A stretch of 38,181 nucleotides of DNA. Origin: an uncultured Eggerthellaceae bacterium. Its GTDB lineage: Bacteria; Actinomycetota; Coriobacteriia; Coriobacteriales; Eggerthellaceae. A program made the position numbers and the translations under genes. Positions 1-7,596 of this stretch are shown here, one piece after another. The stretch's first letter is position 1. Every line of letters starts with the position of its first letter. The stretch spans positions 1 through 38,181 of the forward strand of contig CAJOIP010000022.1 in assembly GCA_905234785.1 (NCBI GenBank). The letters run 5' to 3'. The notes beneath the pieces were generated by a model. It worked only from the letters and a program-made list of their open reading frames with translations, did not search any database and had not been told where the DNA came from.

Positions 1-117
1 AACGCTGCGCGCATGGCACGAAGGCCAATGCGCTTGCGTTTCGAGCCAATCTCGGGCACCACAGAGCCGCTCGCTTCATGTACTGACCAGAAGCGCTTTT
101 AATATAAAGGAGCCATT
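1..117. other. Left-edge sequence upstream of dat, no gene assigned
   Basis: All three plus frames run open from the window edge to stops between about 82 and 120, but none gives a recognisable protein end, so a truncated upstream gene cannot be assigned. The right end carries the Shine-Dalgarno sequence AAAGGAG (106-112) for the next gene. No convincing promoter is visible. Confidence 0.3.
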
Positions 118-975
118 ATGAAGAGCATCGCGTATTACAACGGGCAGACGGGGGCGCCGGAAGAGCTGACGGTGCCGTTCAACGACCGGTCGCACTTCTT
201 CGGCGATGGCGTGTACGACGCCGCCATGGGCGCCAACGGGAAGATCTTCCTGCTGGAAGAGCACCTCGACCGCTTCTACTCGTCAGCTGCGGCCTTCCGC
301 ATCGAAGTGCCCGTGGGCCGCGACGAGCTGGCCGAGCTGCTGCTCGACTTGCTTTCCCAAGTCGAAGGCGCTTCGCAGTTCGTGTACTGGCAGGTCACGC
401 GCGGCATTTCAGGCGAACGCGCGCACGCGTTCGACGCGCAGCAGCCCGGCATCCTCTGGGTTCTCATCAACCAGGAGGACATGGCCGACCCGCAGAAGAA
501 GCTGAAGCTCATCACGCGCCCCGACACGCGTTTCGAGCATTGCAACGTGAAGACGCTGAACCTGCTTCCCGCCGTCATGAACACGCAAGCCGCCCTCGAA
601 GCGGGCGCCGACGAAGCCGTGCTGCACCGCAACGGCATCGTGACCGAATGCGCGCATTCCAACGTGCTCATCTTGAAGGACGGAACGCTGTACTCGCACC
701 CCAACGACGAGTTCATCCTGCGCGGCATCGCGAAGACGCACCTCATTCAGGCGGCGTACCGCGCAGCCGTGCCGGTCATCGAGCGCCCGTTCACGCTTGA
801 CGAGCTGTTCGACGCCGACGAGGTCATCGTCACGGCGTCTTCGCACCTCTGCTGCATCGCGAGTGAAATCGACGGCGAACCCGTCGGCGGCAACGACCCC
901 GCCACCATCCGGGCGTTGCTCGACATCGTCTACCGCGAGTACTTCAACTACTGCGACCTGCAGAAGCTGAATTAG
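118..975 (+). CDS. dat: D-amino-acid (D-alanine) aminotransferase, PLP fold type IV
   Basis: This is a 285-aa class IV aminotransferase of usual length for D-alanine aminotransferase (EC 2.6.1.21), which moves the amino group between D-alanine and 2-oxoglutarate and can supply D-glutamate for peptidoglycan; it is a cytosolic PLP enzyme. The sequence shows FGDGVY with Tyr33, the substrate-carboxylate trap as RAH (Arg101, His103), the PLP lysine in NVKTLNLL (Lys145) and Glu177 in the IVTE motif. The Arg-x-His trap favours D-amino-acid aminotransferase over branched-chain aminotransferase or aminodeoxychorismate lyase, but substrate cannot be proved from sequence. AAAGGAG lies 5 bases before ATG, fixing the start. 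The gene converges on gltA and the two stop codons overlap. Confidence 0.85.
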   Translation: MKSIAYYNGQTGAPEELTVPFNDRSHFFGDGVYDAAMGANGKIFLLEEHLDRFYSSAAAFRIEVPVGRDELAELLLDLLSQVEGASQFVYWQVTRGISGERAHAFDAQQPGILWVLINQEDMADPQKKLKLITRPDTRFEHCNVKTLNLLPAVMNTQAALEAGADEAVLHRNGIVTECAHSNVLILKDGTLYSHPNDEFILRGIAKTHLIQAAYRAAVPVIERPFTLDELFDADEVIVTASSHLCCIASEIDGEPVGGNDPATIRALLDIVYREYFNYCDLQKLN

Positions 976-2324
976 CGCTGATCGATCGGCAGGTATTCGC
1001 GCGAACCGCGGAACGTGGCTTTGTAGGCGGGGCGGATGATGCGCTTGCCGGCGACGATCTCCTCGAAGCGATGCGCGGCCCAACCCGCCATGCGCGCGCA
1101 GGCGAACAGCGGCGTGAACAGGTCCTCGGGAATGCCCAGCATCGAATACACCAGGCCGGAGTACATGTCGACGTTCGCGCAGACGTCCTTGTTCGTGCCC
1201 TTCACGTCGCGCAGCACCACCGGCGACAGGCGCTCGATGCTTTCCAGAAGGCGGAACTCGCGCTCGTATTCCGAGCCTTCGGCCAGCTCGCGCGCGAACT
1301 GCTTGCAGATGACCGCGCGCGGGTCGGACTTCGTGTACACCGCATGGCCCATGCCGTAGATGAGGCCCGTGTGGTCGAAGGCCTCTTTCTTCACGATGCG
1401 CGTCAGGTAGGCGGCGACCTCGTCGTCGTTGTCCCAGTCGTCGATTTCGAACTTGGCCTCGGCCTGCATGGCGCGGATCTTGTGGTTCGCGCCGCCGTGG
1501 CGACTGCCCTTCAGCGAGCCGATGGCCGCCGCGTACGTGGCGTACGGATCGGTGTCGGACGACGTCAGCACGCGCGTGGTGAACGTGGAGTTGTTGCCGC
1601 CGCCGTGCTCGGCGTGGATGCACAGCATGATGTCGAGCATGCGCGCTTCCGCCTCGGTGAACTGGCGGTCGGGGCGCAGCATCGACAGGATGGTCTCGGC
1701 CGTGGACTGGCCGGGGATGAACGGATGCATGATCATGCTGCCATGGTTGAAACGCGCTTCCTTGGCGTAGTACGAGAACACCATGATGCGCGGAAGGCGC
1801 GAGATCAGCGATACCGCCGTCTGGATCTCGTGTTCGATGCTGCGGCTTTCGGCCTCGGGGTCGTGCGCGTACAGCGAGATGATCGTGCGCGCGAGCGTGT
1901 TCATGATGTTGTCGGGCGTGTCGCGCAAGATCATCGACGCGGTGAAGCCCTCGGGCAGCTCGCGCTGCGCGTCGATGACTGAAATGAACCGCTCGAGCTG
2001 GTCGCGCGTGGGCAGCTCGCCCATCAGCAGCAGGTACGCCAGCTCCTCGTAGCGGAAACGGCGATCGTCTTGCGGCGTGCCCAGCAGGTCGTACAGCTCG
2101 TAGCCGCGCAGGCGCAGCGAGCCCTCGTCGGGCACCTTCACGCCGTCGGAGATGACGTAGCCGTGCACGTTCGAGATGTTCGTCACGCCGGCCAGCACGC
2201 CCGTGCCGTCCTGGTTGCGCAGGCCGCGCTTCACGTCGAAGCGCTCGTAGAAGCTGGGATCGACGGCGTTCACCGTCGCGAAGCTGTCGTACAGCTCGAA
2301 CAGCTCGTCCTTCTTTTCCGCCAT
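972..2324 (-). CDS. gltA: Citrate synthase
   Basis: This 450-aa protein is citrate synthase, condensing acetyl-CoA and oxaloacetate to citrate at the entry of the (possibly incomplete) TCA branch that feeds 2-oxoglutarate synthesis. The three catalytic residues are visible: His240 in HAEHGGGN, His276 in GSRHGGAN and Asp386 in NVDMYSG. Length is near the usual 370-450 aa. AGGAGG stands 7-8 bases before ATG. Upstream on the same strand are tRNA-Arg and a terminator-like hairpin only about 10 bases before the Shine-Dalgarno, leaving no room for a separate promoter, so expression may depend on read-through. A methylcitrate synthase role cannot be excluded, but no prp genes are nearby. Confidence 0.93.
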   Translation of the reverse strand: MAEKKDELFELYDSFATVNAVDPSFYERFDVKRGLRNQDGTGVLAGVTNISNVHGYVISDGVKVPDEGSLRLRGYELYDLLGTPQDDRRFRYEELAYLLLMGELPTRDQLERFISVIDAQRELPEGFTASMILRDTPDNIMNTLARTIISLYAHDPEAESRSIEHEIQTAVSLISRLPRIMVFSYYAKEARFNHGSMIMHPFIPGQSTAETILSMLRPDRQFTEAEARMLDIMLCIHAEHGGGNNSTFTTRVLTSSDTDPYATYAAAIGSLKGSRHGGANHKIRAMQAEAKFEIDDWDNDDEVAAYLTRIVKKEAFDHTGLIYGMGHAVYTKSDPRAVICKQFARELAEGSEYEREFRLLESIERLSPVVLRDVKGTNKDVCANVDMYSGLVYSMLGIPEDLFTPLFACARMAGWAAHRFEEIVAGKRIIRPAYKATFRGSREYLPIDQR

Positions 2325-2341
2325 GATTGGCCTCCTATAAT

Positions 2342-2369
2342 GAAAAAGCCGTTCGTAGAACGGCTTTAA
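2342..2369 (-). terminator. Intrinsic terminator (or attenuator) between tRNA-Arg and gltA
   Basis: On the minus strand a 10-bp stem (AAAGCCGTTC / GAACGGCTTT) with a 3-4 base loop is followed by a run of T. It lies just after tRNA-Arg and directly before the gltA ribosome-binding site. Confidence 0.75.
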
Positions 2370-2375
2370 GATGCG

Positions 2376-2452
2376 TGGCGCGCCCTGTAGGATTCGAACC
2401 TACGACGCCCTGATTCGTAGTCAGGTCCTCTATCCAGCTGAGGTAAGGGCGC
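2376..2452 (-). tRNA. tRNA-Arg (ACG)
   Basis: The minus strand folds as a full cloverleaf: acceptor GCGCCCT/AGGGCGC, D arm with AGCTGGATA, anticodon loop CTACGAA giving anticodon ACG, and T arm GTAGG-TTCGAAT-CCTAC. Discriminator G and CCA are encoded. ACG is normally edited to ICG and reads CGU, CGC and CGA. Confidence 0.95.
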
Positions 2453-2469
2453 GTTCAAACAGCTTGCAT

Positions 2470-2498
2470 ATTGAAACACTCCACATCGCGCCTGTCAA
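2470..2498 (-). promoter_or_regulatory. Sigma-70-type promoter of tRNA-Arg
   Basis: Minus-strand TTGACA (2493-2498), a 17-base spacer and TTCAAT (2470-2475) lie 17 bases upstream of the mature tRNA end. The -35 matches consensus exactly. It may also drive gltA by read-through. Confidence 0.6.
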
Positions 2499-2579
2499 CG
2501 CATAACGCACTCGCGCTCACGGAATGTCCATTCTAATGATGCGCAGGAGGGGAGCTGCTGCGCGTCATCGGCCTTTCGG

Positions 2580-3056
2580 CTACTTCGTCCCAGCTAGCAG
2601 GCGCTTCGCTTCGGCTTCGAGCGCACGCCCGATGATGACCTCGGTGGATTCTCCGTCCTGCAGCGCGTCGAGCAAGTCCTGCACCGAAATGGAAGCGAGG
2701 AACATGTCGAGGCTGTCGGTGACCATGCTGTGCATGGCACGCACGGCGGCAGCGGAATCGCTTACCTTGCGGCCCTTCTTCATGGGCTGGCGCACGTGCT
2801 TCAAATCGCTGTCGAACGCATCGAGGATCTGGCCCACCGTGATGTCGGCAGGGTCCTTGGCCAAAACGTACCCGCCGTTCTTGCCCGGACGCGCCTTGAT
2901 GAGACCCGCGTTGCGCAGGCGAAGGGCCAGTTGGATGAGGTAATCGCGCGGAACCGACATCTCTTCGGAAATCTCGCGCGACGAACAGGTGGTGCCCTTC
3001 ACCGCCAAGTACATGATCGCGCGGACGCCGTAATCGACTGATGCCTTCAACTTCAT
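2580..3056 (-). CDS. Rrf2 family transcriptional regulator
   Basis: This 158-aa protein has the Rrf2 signature: MKLKASVDYGVRAIMYLA at the N-terminus, a winged helix with SSREISEEMSVPRDYLIQLALRL as recognition region (residues about 25-47), and the wing motif GKNGGYVLAKDP. IscR/NsrR-type proteins ligate an Fe-S cluster with three cysteines in the central loop; here only one cysteine (Cys24, at the start of the recognition region) is present, so a classical cluster is unlikely and the signal is unknown. Start chosen at ATG 3056 because GGGAGGT precedes it; an in-frame ORF runs on to 3191 but lacks Rrf2 homology. It is divergent from the NhaC-type gene, a likely target. Confidence 0.85.
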   Translation of the reverse strand: MKLKASVDYGVRAIMYLAVKGTTCSSREISEEMSVPRDYLIQLALRLRNAGLIKARPGKNGGYVLAKDPADITVGQILDAFDSDLKHVRQPMKKGRKVSDSAAAVRAMHSMVTDSLDMFLASISVQDLLDALQDGESTEVIIGRALEAEAKRLLAGTK

Positions 3057-3119
3057 AACATTGACCTCCCCAACAAGCCTTTTCAAAACAGGCGGCACGA
3101 GCCCGCCGATGCACCAAAA

Positions 3120-3166
3120 CGTGACATTGTTCGTGACACAATTGGCAATTACTATAATCAATATTG
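3120..3166. promoter_or_regulatory. Candidate operator region between rrf2-like gene and nhaC-like gene
   Basis: Two 12-bp direct repeats sharing CGTGACA (3120-3131 and 3132-3143) are followed by AT-rich sequence containing TATAAT (plus, 3153-3158) and the perfect palindrome CAATATTG (3159-3166). It is much more AT-rich than its surroundings. Repressor identity is not shown; the adjacent Rrf2 protein is the natural candidate. Confidence 0.4.
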
Positions 3167-3277
3167 TCCACTTATCTGGGCAAAGTTTCAAGCCCCCAAC
3201 TTAACTCGGCACCGCCCGCGCAAACGGCGATGGCACTCCAGCGTGCTACATTCACCGAACTCGGAGCCTGTTTTACG

Positions 3278-3305
3278 TTGCGAATTATGAGCTTCCTTAT
3301 ATAAT
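3278..3305 (+). promoter_or_regulatory. Promoter of the NhaC-type antiporter gene
   Basis: TTGCGA (3278-3283), a 16-base spacer and a perfect TATAAT (3300-3305) precede the ribosome-binding site AGGAGG and ATG 3333. The -10 box lies directly before an alternative in-frame ATG at 3306, which would then be upstream of the transcript start. Confidence 0.6.
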
Positions 3306-3332
3306 ATGTGCGCATTTTCGACAGGAGGGCAT

Positions 3333-4925
3333 ATGGAATTCGTAGGTACGTTCTGGGCGCTCGTCCCGCCCATCGTCGCCATCGTGTTGGCGCTCATCAC
3401 CAAGGAGACGTTCAGCTCGCTGTTCATCGGCATTTTGGTGGGCGCGCTTTTGCTGGCGCTGCAATCGGGCGATGTAGCCAACATCATCAACTACATGATC
3501 CTGGGCGAAATCGGCGAAGGGGACGACGCCATGGGCGTCGGCTTCATCACCGCCATTTCCGACCCGTGGAACGCCGGCATCTTCATATTCCTGGTCATGC
3601 TCGGCATCATGGTCGCCATGGTGAACGTGGCCGGCGGCTCTGCGGCGTTCGGCCGCTGGGCTGCGACGCACATCAAGTCGCGCGTGGGCGCCATGCTCGC
3701 CACGTTCGTGCTGGGCATCCTCATCTTCATCGACGACTACTTCAACTGCCTGACGGTCGGCGCAGTCATGCGCCCCGTCACCGACGCCGAGAAGATCTCT
3801 CGCGCCAAGCTGTCCTACATCATCGACGCCACGGCCGCGCCCATCTGCATGATCGCGCCCATCTCGTCGTGGGCCGCCGCCGTGTCCGCCACCGCAAGCG
3901 ACCTCGACACGGGCGTCACGGGCATCCAGCTGTTCATCCAGGCCATCCCGTTCAACTTCTACTCGCTGCTGACCATCGTGTTCATCATCGGCATCTGCAT
4001 CATGGGCTTCGATTACGGCCCCATGGCGAAGGCCGAGTTCGAGGCGTATCGCAACGGCAACACGGGCTCACTCGGCAACGACGAGGCAATCGAGAAGTCG
4101 AACGCGTCGCTCGTCGACCTGCTGCTGCCGATCATCGCGCTGATCATCTGCTGCATCATCGGCATGCTGTACGTCGGCGGCTTCTGGGACCCCGAGGCTG
4201 ACGGCTTCGGCGACGTCATGATCGCGTTCGGCGACACCGACGCTTCCGTCGGCCTGCCGTGGGGCTCGCTCATCGCCGTGGTCATCACGTTCATCTACCT
4301 GCTCATCCGCCGCGTCGTGAACTTCAAGGAAGCGACCGGCTGCTTCGTCGAGGGCTTCAAGGCCATGGTTCCGGCCATGCTCATCCTCACCTTCGCCCTG
4401 ACGCTGAAGCTCGCGACCTCCGCGCTCGGCGCCGACGTGTTCGTGCACGACGCGCTGGCCGGTTCGGCCGAGGGCCTGTACATGATGCTGCCGGCCATCA
4501 TCTTCCTGGTGGCGCTGTTCCTCGCATTCTCGACGGGCACCAGCTGGGGCACGTTCGGCATCCTGATCCCCATCGTCGTGGCCGTGTTCGACCCGACGTC
4601 CACGCTGCTGACCATCGGCATCTCCGCCTGCCTGGCTGGTGCGGTGTGCGGCGACCACATCTCCCCCATTTCGGACACGACGATCATGGCATCGGCAGGC
4701 GCCAACGTGAACCACATCGAGCATGTGAACACGCAGGCGCCGTACGCGCTGACCGTCGCCGCCGTGGCGTTCGTGTGCTTCATCATCGCGGGCTTCACGC
4801 AGAACGCGATTCTCTGCCTGGCCATCGGCATCGTGCTGACGATTGGCGTGCTGCTCGTGCTGCGCAACACCGTCGGCAAGAAGTCGATCGAAGACCGCCG
4901 CGCCTTCGAAGCCGCCGCCAAGTAG
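3333..4925 (+). CDS. Na+/H+ antiporter NhaC family protein
   Basis: This 530-aa polytopic membrane protein belongs to the NhaC family (COG1757), whose members exchange Na+ or an organic/amino-acid solute for H+. About a dozen hydrophobic segments run through the sequence; family motifs include the N-terminal PPIVAIVLALITKE, FIDDYFNCLTVGAVMRP (about 130-146), the helix-breaking FSTGTSWGTFGI, and CGDHISPISDTTIMAS near the C-terminus. Start at 3333 follows AGGAGGGCAT; the longer ORF from 3306 begins inside the promoter. The divergent Rrf2 regulator may control it. Substrate is not determined: true Na+/H+ exchange or solute antiport are both possible. Confidence 0.88.
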   Translation: MEFVGTFWALVPPIVAIVLALITKETFSSLFIGILVGALLLALQSGDVANIINYMILGEIGEGDDAMGVGFITAISDPWNAGIFIFLVMLGIMVAMVNVAGGSAAFGRWAATHIKSRVGAMLATFVLGILIFIDDYFNCLTVGAVMRPVTDAEKISRAKLSYIIDATAAPICMIAPISSWAAAVSATASDLDTGVTGIQLFIQAIPFNFYSLLTIVFIIGICIMGFDYGPMAKAEFEAYRNGNTGSLGNDEAIEKSNASLVDLLLPIIALIICCIIGMLYVGGFWDPEADGFGDVMIAFGDTDASVGLPWGSLIAVVITFIYLLIRRVVNFKEATGCFVEGFKAMVPAMLILTFALTLKLATSALGADVFVHDALAGSAEGLYMMLPAIIFLVALFLAFSTGTSWGTFGILIPIVVAVFDPTSTLLTIGISACLAGAVCGDHISPISDTTIMASAGANVNHIEHVNTQAPYALTVAAVAFVCFIIAGFTQNAILCLAIGIVLTIGVLLVLRNTVGKKSIEDRRAFEAAAK

Positions 4926-4949
4926 CGGGCGCTCAAACATCACCTGACA

Positions 4950-4980
4950 AGAGAAGCTCCCGATTGGGAGCTTCTCTTTC
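4950..4980 (+). terminator. Intrinsic terminator after the NhaC-type gene
   Basis: A 12-bp stem (AGAGAAGCTCCC / GGGAGCTTCTCT) with loop GATT is followed by TTTC. Confidence 0.85.
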
Positions 4981-5098
4981 ATGGAATTAGCGACGACCCT
5001 TGCGCGCAATCGAGGCGCATGGAATCGTTGGCTTTCGAGCACCTACCCTACTGCATGCCGAGAGCATATGGAACATAACCCCCGAATCCTTGCCATGA

Positions 5099-5405
5099 CG
5101 GGTGCAGAACCCGCAATCTCGAACGCCCCGGGTGCACAACTCAGGATGCCGCCACACATCTCGGGTGCAAGAGTCGCAATCTCGAACATCTCGGGTGCAA
5201 GAGTCGCAATCTCGAACATCAGATGTTGCAGATTGCGACTCTTGCACCCGAAACAGGCCTCTTGGACTATTGCATGCCGGCGTTTTCCCTGGTCACAACT
5301 TTCCATCTAAATTGAAGCGGGTGCAAAACCCTGAATCTCGAACAAATGATGTTCCAAATTGAGAGTCTTGCACCCGGATTGGCGCAAATCGCGAGTTTTG
5401 CACCT
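5099..5405. repeat. Repeat locus 1: 59-bp palindromic element family (convergent gap)
   Basis: The gap between the convergent NhaC-type and SSS genes holds no supported gene. It contains diverged half-units at 5099-5160, a tandem 30-bp pair beginning CGGGTGCAAGAGTCGCAATC (5162-5191 and 5192-5221, 29/30 identical), a near-perfect 59-bp palindrome at 5192-5250 (21-bp perfect arms 5192-5212 and 5230-5250), a second 59-bp copy at 5318-5376, and a trailing inverted half-unit to about 5404. The same element recurs near 19.7-19.97 kb and 27.8-27.97 kb. Confidence 0.85.
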
Positions 5406-5474
5406 TCAGCATGAAGCAAACCATGCCGAGCGAATGCGAAGCTCGCCACACCTAGCGCACGAAGCTCGCTGTGC

Positions 5475-7139
5475 CTAACGTTGTCCCCGTTTGGAATCGG
5501 GGATGCCGGCGATCTCGTCGGCAGCGGCGCCTTCGATTCCGCGCCCGCCCGTTTCGGCCGAGATCTCCTGGCCGGCTGTGGCGGCCTCGAACGCCAGGTC
5601 GCCTACGCCCTTGGCGGACGGCGGGTTGATCTCGAACGGCACGCTGGGCGTGAACAGGCTCACGACCGGCACCACGATGATGGAAAGCACCATCGCCAGT
5701 GCGCCCATGTTAATGGGGTTCGCGCACGCCGGGCCGAAAATCGCGGCGGCCATGGCGTTGTTCGTGACCATGTTGCCCACGGTCAGCACGAGCGCCAGGA
5801 TGAAGCTCACCCACACCGATGCCTTCGAAACCTTGCCGGAGTACAAACCCCACAGGAACGGGCCCAAGAACGCGCCGGCCAGCGCGCCCCAGGAAATGCC
5901 CATGAGCTGCGCGATGAACGGCAGCGAGCCCTGCACCTGGATGATGCCGATGCCCGCGGACACGGCGATGAACACGACGAGCAGCACGCGCATCCAGAGC
6001 ACCTGCTTGCGCTCGTCCATGTCCTTCACGACATTGCCTTTGATGAGGTCGAGCGTCAGCGTCGACGACGACGTCAGCACGAGCGACGACAGCGTGGACA
6101 TCGAAGCCGAAAGCACCATGACCACCAGCACGCCCAGCAGGATATCGGGAATGTTCGACACGAGCGCGGGCATGATGGAGTCGTACACGATGGCGCCGCT
6201 GGCGGAGTACTCGATGTACGTCGCCGCAGCGCTGGTGCCGGCCAGGCGCCCGAAGCCGCCGAGGAAGTACGAGCCGCCGGCGATGATGAACGCGAACACG
6301 GTGGAGATGATGGCGCCCTGCTTGATGGCCGGACCGCTCTTGATGGCGTAGAACTTCTGCACCATCTGCGGCAGGCCCCATGTGCCGAGCGACGTCAGTA
6401 CGATGACGCCGATGAGATTGGCCAGGTCGGGCCCGAAGAAGCTGGTGTAGGCGCCTTGCATCTCGGTGCCATCGGCCTGGATCTGCGACAGCGTGATAAC
6501 CGCGTCGGAAAAGCCGCCGTAACCGTTGAGCACGGCCCAGATAACGGCCAGGATGCCCACGATCATAACGCAGCCCTGGATGAAATCGTTCATGACGGTG
6601 GCCATGTAGCCGCCGAGCACCACGTAAATCGCCGTTACCACGGCCATGAACACGATGCAGTACTCATAGGGAATGTTGATGCCGAACGCGATGACGATCA
6701 GGCGCGACAGGCCGTTGTACACGCTGGCAGTGTAAGGAATCAGGAAGACGAAGATGATGGCCGCAGCCGCGATGCGCAGGGCCTTCGACGCGTAGCGCTT
6801 GCCGAAGAACTCGGGCATCGTGGTAGCCTGCAAGCGATGCGTCATCTCGCGGGCGCGCGGGCCGAGCACCCACCAGGCCAGAAGCGAGCCCAGAATGGCA
6901 TTGCCGATGCCCGCCCAGGTGGCGGAAAGGCCGAAGCGCCAGCCGAACTGGCCAGCGTAGCCGACGAAGATGACGGCGCTGAAGTAGCTCGTGCCGTACG
7001 CGAACGCCGAGAGCCACGGCCCCACGTTGCGGCCGCCGAGCACGAAGCCGTCGACGCTGCCGGACGAGCGGCGCGAGTAGACGCCAACGCCGACGGCGAT
7101 GGCGACGAAGATGACGAGTACGATTATTTTCCAAACCAT
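5475..7139 (-). CDS. Sodium:solute symporter (SSS family)
   Basis: This 554-aa protein is a sodium/solute symporter of the SSS family (PutP/PanF/acetate-permease-like LeuT fold) in the cytoplasmic membrane. Visible marks are the N-terminal SSGSVDGFVLGGRNVGPWLSA, the family segment GGYMATVMNDFIQGCVMIVG, and a serine-rich stretch SASMSTLSSLVLTSSSTLTLDL in the position of the Na+-site helix. About 13 hydrophobic segments are seen and a soluble tail of some 50 residues follows. Start at 7139 is set by AAGGAT about 7 bases before ATG; the ORF extends 47 codons further upstream with no membrane or family character. The solute cannot be named. Confidence 0.87.
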   Translation of the reverse strand: MVWKIIVLVIFVAIAVGVGVYSRRSSGSVDGFVLGGRNVGPWLSAFAYGTSYFSAVIFVGYAGQFGWRFGLSATWAGIGNAILGSLLAWWVLGPRAREMTHRLQATTMPEFFGKRYASKALRIAAAAIIFVFLIPYTASVYNGLSRLIVIAFGINIPYEYCIVFMAVVTAIYVVLGGYMATVMNDFIQGCVMIVGILAVIWAVLNGYGGFSDAVITLSQIQADGTEMQGAYTSFFGPDLANLIGVIVLTSLGTWGLPQMVQKFYAIKSGPAIKQGAIISTVFAFIIAGGSYFLGGFGRLAGTSAAATYIEYSASGAIVYDSIMPALVSNIPDILLGVLVVMVLSASMSTLSSLVLTSSSTLTLDLIKGNVVKDMDERKQVLWMRVLLVVFIAVSAGIGIIQVQGSLPFIAQLMGISWGALAGAFLGPFLWGLYSGKVSKASVWVSFILALVLTVGNMVTNNAMAAAIFGPACANPINMGALAMVLSIIVVPVVSLFTPSVPFEINPPSAKGVGDLAFEAATAGQEISAETGGRGIEGAAADEIAGIPDSKRGQR

Positions 7140-7299
7140 GGTGCTTATCCTTACTGGTTGTGCGTGCCAAACTGGCCAGGCTGCTTTGACACATGTTGAC
7201 TCAAGCCGAACGGGAACGCCCGAGTGCGGCCGCGCGCAGGCGAACGCCGGCGCGACGAAGGGCGAAGTGGGGTTGCACACGACTTTCCCGCCGGCACTA

Positions 7300-7331
7300 A
7301 AAAAAGCACCCGGCGAAAAATCCGTGTGCTA
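7300..7331 (-). terminator. Intrinsic terminator after the 53-aa ORF
   Basis: On the minus strand AGCAC...GGTGCT pair around CGG/CCG and are followed by TTTTTTT. The stem begins inside the stop codon of the small ORF at 7329-7490, and lies 160 bases before the SSS gene start, so it ends a separate short transcript or attenuates read-through into the symporter. Confidence 0.7.
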
Positions 7332-7490
7332 GCAGTATCGAAAATAGTAGATTGCGGTGTACGCGTCGTTACGACGGGACATGGGGTTTTGCGCCAGCGC
7401 GGCGTTCATACACTGCATGGCGAAGACCTCGCTCATGACGGCGCGCTCGTGCGCCCCCGTGTATCCGATATGTCCCTGCGCGAATTGCAT
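7329..7490 (-). CDS. Small hypothetical protein, 53 aa
   Basis: A short ORF on the minus strand encodes a 53-residue protein beginning MQFAQGHIGYTGAHERAV and ending TAIYYFRYC. I do not recognise the family. Support for it being real: codon third positions are strongly G/C-biased like neighbouring genes, its stop codon is fused to a strong intrinsic terminator, and an AT-rich zone with a 22-bp palindrome lies just upstream. There is no clear Shine-Dalgarno; an in-frame GTG three codons upstream and a TAATAT-like -10 close by would fit a leaderless or nearly leaderless mRNA. No signal peptide or membrane segment is seen. It is divergent from the HAD gene and upstream of the SSS gene. Confidence 0.55.
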   Translation of the reverse strand: MQFAQGHIGYTGAHERAVMSEVFAMQCMNAALAQNPMSRRNDAYTAIYYFRYC

Positions 7491-7495
7491 GTGCG

Positions 7496-7517
7496 ACACT
7501 TTACCATATTAAAGTGT
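7496..7517. promoter_or_regulatory. 22-bp palindromic operator candidate
   Basis: ACACTTTA-N6-TAAAGTGT is a perfect 8-bp inverted repeat in an AT-rich island between the 53-aa ORF (-) and the HAD gene (+), overlapping the candidate -10 region of the small ORF. Such symmetry suggests binding by a dimeric regulator; which one is unknown. Confidence 0.5.
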
Positions 7518-7596
7518 ATTGACAAGACCATAATTCAAGACGGGAAACGCCCTGCCGGGAACCAGCTCCACCGCAAAGGCGTTTTATACTATGCCC

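Noticed and set aside
5099-5405. CRISPR array
   Set aside because: Direct units are adjacent without unique spacers, are themselves palindromic, vary in orientation, and no cas genes are present.
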